A model generated the notes under the pieces. That model was not told the DNA's origin. It ran no database searches and saw nothing but the letters and a program-made list of their open reading frames with translations. From assembly GCA_034359265.1 (NCBI GenBank), contig CP136890.1, forward strand, positions 82,609,501 to 82,673,500: a stretch of 64,000 nucleotides of DNA, in the 5' to 3' direction. Position numbers and translations under genes: made by a program. Each line of letters opens with the position of its first letter. Positions within the stretch are counted from its first letter, which is position 1. The DNA comes from Canna indica (lineage: Eukaryota; Streptophyta; Magnoliopsida; Zingiberales; Cannaceae). Shown in pieces: positions 60,134 through 64,000 of the stretch.

Positions 60134-60166
60134 GGGGGTGGGGGTGGGGGTGGGGGTGGGGGTGGG
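60134..60166 (+). repeat. (GGGGGT)n tract upstream of the protease gene
   Basis: Five to six tandem GGGGGT units on the plus strand, about 130-160 bp upstream of the protease start codon. Runs of five G with one-base loops meet the sequence rule for a G-quadruplex. The G-rich strand is the template strand for the protease gene. Confidence 0.88.
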
Positions 60167-60239
60167 AGAGTGAAAAGGTGCAGGGATTTGGAAAAGGAAG
60201 AGATCTAGGGTTTTGGATGCAAAGATTGGAGCCGGAGAG

Positions 60240-60242
<3 letters not shown>

Positions 60243-60280
<38 letters not shown>
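60243..60280. repeat. (GA)n microsatellite upstream of the protease gene
   Basis: Nineteen AG units, which read (CT)n on the sense strand of the protease gene. CT-rich tracts of this kind are frequent in plant 5' UTRs and core promoters. Confidence 0.9.
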
Positions 60281-60283
<3 letters not shown>

Positions 60284-60395
60284 TGAAGCAGCTGCTGTGT
60301 CGTGTATTCTTTTGAGACTTTTCACCAGAACCCTTATAAAGTTGTTGTATCGGATAAAGCCCCGCAAAATATAGACGTTGGAAGTTAAAAACTTA

Positions 60396-61833
60396 GACCT
60401 CGTTCGATTATCACGTCGGCATAAAAAAATAATTTTTTATAAAAATTTATAATTCTTATAAATTAATTTTTTACCTAAAAATATTAAAAATATATTTAAT
60501 TGATAAAAAATTACTCGATAAAAAATATAATTTTTCACCCATAATATATTTGATTGACATAAGTACTTCTTAAGAAGTATTTATCAAATGATCAATATTT
60601 TTTTATATAAATTAATATTTTATTTATAAATTAAAATATATGAAAAAATTATTTATAAATAAAATATATATTAAAATATATGAAAAAAATAAAATTTATT
60701 TGTAAATTATTATTTTAATACCTATACTTAAAATATAATATAATTTTTTTATATATAATTAATATAATATATAATTTATTGTATATAAAAATTAATTTTT
60801 ATTTAAAGTTAATATAAAAAATATATATTTTTTGTTCAAATATAAATTAAAATAAAATAAATAGGTCAAAAATTTATGAATTATCTAATTTTAAAATGTT
60901 GAAAACATAAATTAAGTCTACTATTAAATACAAATATGAGGATATAATTATTTTTTTCTTTTAAATGCAACACAGGAAGTACAACTTACCTAAGTCCCCC
61001 TAGGTAAGTTACTTCTTACATTTTGCAGGAAGTCACACTTTCTGAGAAAGTTGTACTTCTTGCAAAATACAGAAAGTATGTCAACCAAACAAGATCAAAA
61101 TGTATAATTTTTTGCAAAAAGTTATGTCAATCAAACGACACCTCTAGGCTTTGTTTGATGGACATTATTTTTTTTAAGAAAATTGTACTTCCTAGTAAGC
61201 AGCAAAAAAAAGCTCATATTTGATTGACACACTTTCTGCATTTTGCATAAAATTACACTTAGGAAATTATATTTTTTACAAAATACAAAAAGTAACTTAT
61301 CTAGACCCTCATAGGTAAATTGTATTTCCTGCAATGTGTTTGAAAAAAAAAATTAATTTCACCATCACATTTGCATTTAGTACAGAATTTATAATTTATA
61401 TTCCCAACATTATATATTAAATAATTCTTAAATTCTTTACGTATTTATTTTAATTTAATTTATTTTTAATAAAAATATATAATTTTTTTCATATTAACTA
61501 TATATATAAATTAATTTTTTATATATAATAAAGTATATATTATATTAATTGTACATGCAGAAATTATATATATATATATATATATTAATTTATAAATAAT
61601 TTTTTTCGTATATATACTCATGCATATAAATTAAAATATTATTTTATAAAAAAAATTAAAATAGATATATTAATCATTTGATATGTACTAAAAAATACTC
61701 ATGTCAATTAAATATGTTCTAGAGAAAAAATTACACTTCTTATAAATTAACTTTTAATCCAACACTTTTTATATATTTATATGAATTATAATTTTTTGTA
61801 AAAAATTATTTTGCATTTCAATCCAACGAGATC
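60396..61833. mobile_element. PIF/Harbinger-like element without coding capacity
   Basis: 1438 bp with ends GACCTCGTTCGATT and, reversed, GATCTCGTTGGATT, flanked by TTA on both sides (60393-60395 and 61834-61836). The interior is very AT-rich. Phrases such as AAGTTACTTCT..ATTTTGCAGGAAGT, TTTGATTGACA and ACTTAGGAAAT recur in both orientations around 60970-61330, so the ends can pair. The similarity of its ends to Harbinger ends (GG/GCCTCGTT) is moderate. Confidence 0.75.
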
Positions 61834-61836
61834 TTA

Positions 61837-62225
61837 AAATAATATGCTGTCACACTCAACGGGGGCATAGAAGTGGATGGTTAAGCCGATATAGAATTCT
61901 TTTACAGTTTTGTTTAAATAAACATGAAAATAGATTGTTCGAATTATTAATACATACCTTTAAATCTATGTATCTGGATTTTTGAAGAAAAAAAAAGAAG
62001 AAGAAGGGGAGGATGATAAATTAATTAATGTAGGAAATCATTATTATAAGGTTGAAGACCAATTGTCAGTTTGGTATGCCATATTATTCCTGGTGTGGTC
62101 TTTTAGACAAGCCATCATAATCTGAGGAAGAAAGGAAGGACCGCTGTCAGTGAGTTAGTATTAGTCTGCTTATATAACATTTCATTGAGATTGAGATGTC
62201 CAATTATGAGCTTAAATAATTTTAA

Positions 62226-62261
<36 letters not shown>

Positions 62262-63044
62262 CAGTGTTTTGAGTGGAGGCAGTAGTTGAGATTCCCAATC
62301 AAAAAAGATGGGAAGGGTTGACATCGATGGGGGATTCACGTGACAGACTCGATGACTCATCTCAATTCATATATTATGATATATATAACACCAAAGACTA
62401 GTAGTGGGTGTTCACGTGCGATGTCATCTTGCTTGCTCCATTTCTTGATCCTCTGTGTGGCCTGGAGTTGCAACTTGCAACACGAGCTTTCTTTGCTGTG
62501 TCCAGGCACAAATATGGTCACTGTTTCATCATCTCCAGAATGATTTGCTTTTGACAAAATCCTAATAATTTTCGAATGTCAAAAATTCAACAAACATATT
62601 GATCTTGTGGTGCACTCAAGCTTATTATCGCGATCAAAAATATTTCGCGATAATGAACTTTAATATCGATATATCATTCGCATCGCGATATTATCAATAA
62701 TATAATATATATTATATATATAAATTGTGACATCACTTGTGACATTGCACATAGCAAAATAACAAATATAACTGTCATAAATCATAAAACGTAGCAAACA
62801 TAGAATATACAAATCACCTGCGTAGCAAAATAGCAAACATAATTGTCATGAACCATAAAATATAGCAAAGTAGCAAACATAGAATATACAAACCACCCAC
62901 ATAGCAAAATAGCAAAGTAGCAAACATAAAATATACAAAAATCTAATTCACGTAGCATGAACCATAAAATATCAAGTAGCTAAAGTCATCAGAGTAAACA
63001 AGTCTTAACAATTAACAAATTAACTCCAAATTTCCAATCTAAAA
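61837..63044. other. Intergenic or terminal-repeat region with short tandem repeats
   Basis: Holds an (AAT)n tract at 62226-62261 and a region of short inverted repeats with CGCGATA and TATCGATA (62627-62690). It also contains a degenerate tandem array of CATAGCAAAATAGCAAACAT-like units at about 62745-62960. The array may belong to the broken hAT element that follows, but no terminus was identified. Confidence 0.4.
62745..62960. repeat. Degenerate tandem repeat, AGCAAAATAGCAAACATA
   Basis: Roughly four copies of a 60-bp unit including AGCAAA(A/G)TAGCAAACATA and a GAATATACAAA..CACC segment, next to the hAT pseudogene. Confidence 0.7.
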
Positions 63045-64000
63045 AAGATTATCAAAATCATCTCAATGTCTTCATTAGGGGTATTTCCCATTGGAGGAGT
63101 AATTTGTTTGAACTCAAAATCATCTTCAATGTCTTCATCATCATTTGAAAATATCTCTTCTTCTCCTTAATCATTTGAATTTTCATCCACCAATCTTGAA
63201 GTAGAAGTAGAACCACGATGACGTTGCTTATAAGTGACAAGCTCATTAACTTCATACCTCCTTGAAAAATTACGACCCTCAAGGGCATTTGAAGCACCAA
63301 TGGCTTCATCAACCAGCTCAAAAGAAATTCTATCATCCTCTCCATCATCATTGTTGAACCACGCATTTGTCCTCCAATCAAAATCGTCAAGTACTAGTGG
63401 ATCATAGTTTTTGCCACATTCACGAATTTTTTGAAATCTCGTTGCAATCTTTCGATTGTATTAGACATACACCAAATCATTCAATCTTTGGTGCAATAAT
63501 TTATTTCTTTTCTTGGTGTGAATCTATACAAAAGAAAAGTAATTAAATAAAAATAATAAGAAATAACTACTAAGAAAGTATTAAATACTTAGTTACTTAC
63601 AAACTCAAAAGTGTTCCAATTCCGTTCACACCCGGAGGACGAACAACAAAGACTAACAATGCGTTTTGCAAAATTTGAAAACTCGGAAGTACGTCCACCG
63701 AAGAATTTCCACCATTCACTAACATTAAAAATATAAAATATTAAAATTCAAAAATATGTAAACGGTAAAGACAATAAATATTAATAAATAAAATAATAAT
63801 ACATAATGTTCTTACGAGGAATACTATTTGAGTGCTCTCTAATCACCATCTATCTTGCAAAAGGCTCTCAATCTTCATCATACATATTGGCATCTAGAAG
63901 TATCTTGGGTCGCATTGTATCATCCAACACCAATTTCTCAAGTACATCATTGAAGTCTTCGCGTAGCTTCCCCGAGTACACAACATCATTTTTCTTGATG
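63045..64000 (-). pseudogene. hAT transposase C-terminal part, broken, running off the window
   Basis: Three exon-like blocks read on the minus strand. The first (64000 to about 63815) reads KLREDFNDVLEKLVLDDTMRPKILLDANM and has two stops. The second (63601-63718) has WWKFFGGRTSEFSNFAKRI and SGCERNWNTFEF, the hATC motifs, ending at a GTAAGT donor. The third starts at 63523 with IHTKKRNKLLHQRLNDLVYV, followed at once by a stop where a Lys or Arg codon is expected, and ends in an acidic tail with a further stop at 63167-63169. Introns fall at the same places as in the intact gene at 48343-50932, so the two are related hAT families, but this copy cannot make a full protein. Confidence 0.88.

Noticed and set aside
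62600..62720. Terminal inverted repeat of the hAT remnant at the right end
   Set aside because: CGCGATA and TATCGATA inverted motifs occur, but no CA/TA-G end with an 8-bp duplication could be paired inside the window.

Overview
The window is nuclear DNA of a flowering plant. The host genes have spliceosomal introns, one encodes the photosystem II antenna protein CP24 with a plastid transit peptide, and the sequence is dominated by plant transposon families. GC-rich coding exons in an AT-rich background suggest a monocot, but that is a weak inference. Only three host genes are supported in 64 kb: an FCS-like zinc finger (FLZ) gene at 2144-3663 (+), an LHCB6/CP24 gene at 39316-40188 (-), and a ten-exon aspartic proteinase-like gene at 55160-60006 (-). 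All three splice in silico to complete frames. Nothing suggests that they work together; they are islands between transposon clusters.

Layout. 1-1214 is the 3' end of a CACTA element, followed by the FLZ gene and quiet intergenic DNA. 6259-10171 is a non-autonomous copia element (+) whose 3' LTR carries a hAT MITE. 11461-12311 is a solo LTR. 12422-16063 is a second CACTA family with a MULE MITE inside it. 16251-16842 is a TIR MITE. 17230-36218 is one copia element on the minus strand, flanked by a perfect 5-bp duplication (ACATG) and swollen to 19 kb because each of its two LTRs was hit by its own CACTA element. The left CACTA holds a Harbinger-type element, which contains a foldback repeat, and an LTR. 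The right CACTA holds a 5.4-kb MuDR-like element with 450-bp terminal inverted repeats, carrying a decayed mudrA-type transposase and, convergent to it, a small spliced GRF zinc-finger gene in the place where mudrB sits in maize MuDR.

36259-37663 is a nearly complete palindrome of 1.4 kb with a 9-bp duplication, and two hAT-like MITEs follow before CP24. 42856-53827 is a dead L1-type LINE split by a solo LTR (45961-52279), which is itself split by a 4.2-kb hAT element (47095-51264). That hAT has an apparently intact 772-aa transposase and an 800-bp array of palindromic repeats upstream of it. After the protease gene come a 1.4-kb Harbinger-like element (60396-61833) and a broken hAT transposase that runs off the window.

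Most element borders were set by matching terminal repeats together with target-site duplications of the length expected for the superfamily: 3 bp for CACTA and Harbinger, 5 bp for LTR elements, 8 bp for hAT, 9 bp for MULE. The best candidates for something new are the MULE carrying the GRF gene, the palindrome array of the hAT, and the copia family that ends after protease at the same internal length in two copies. All sequence comparisons were made by eye within this window; no database was searched.
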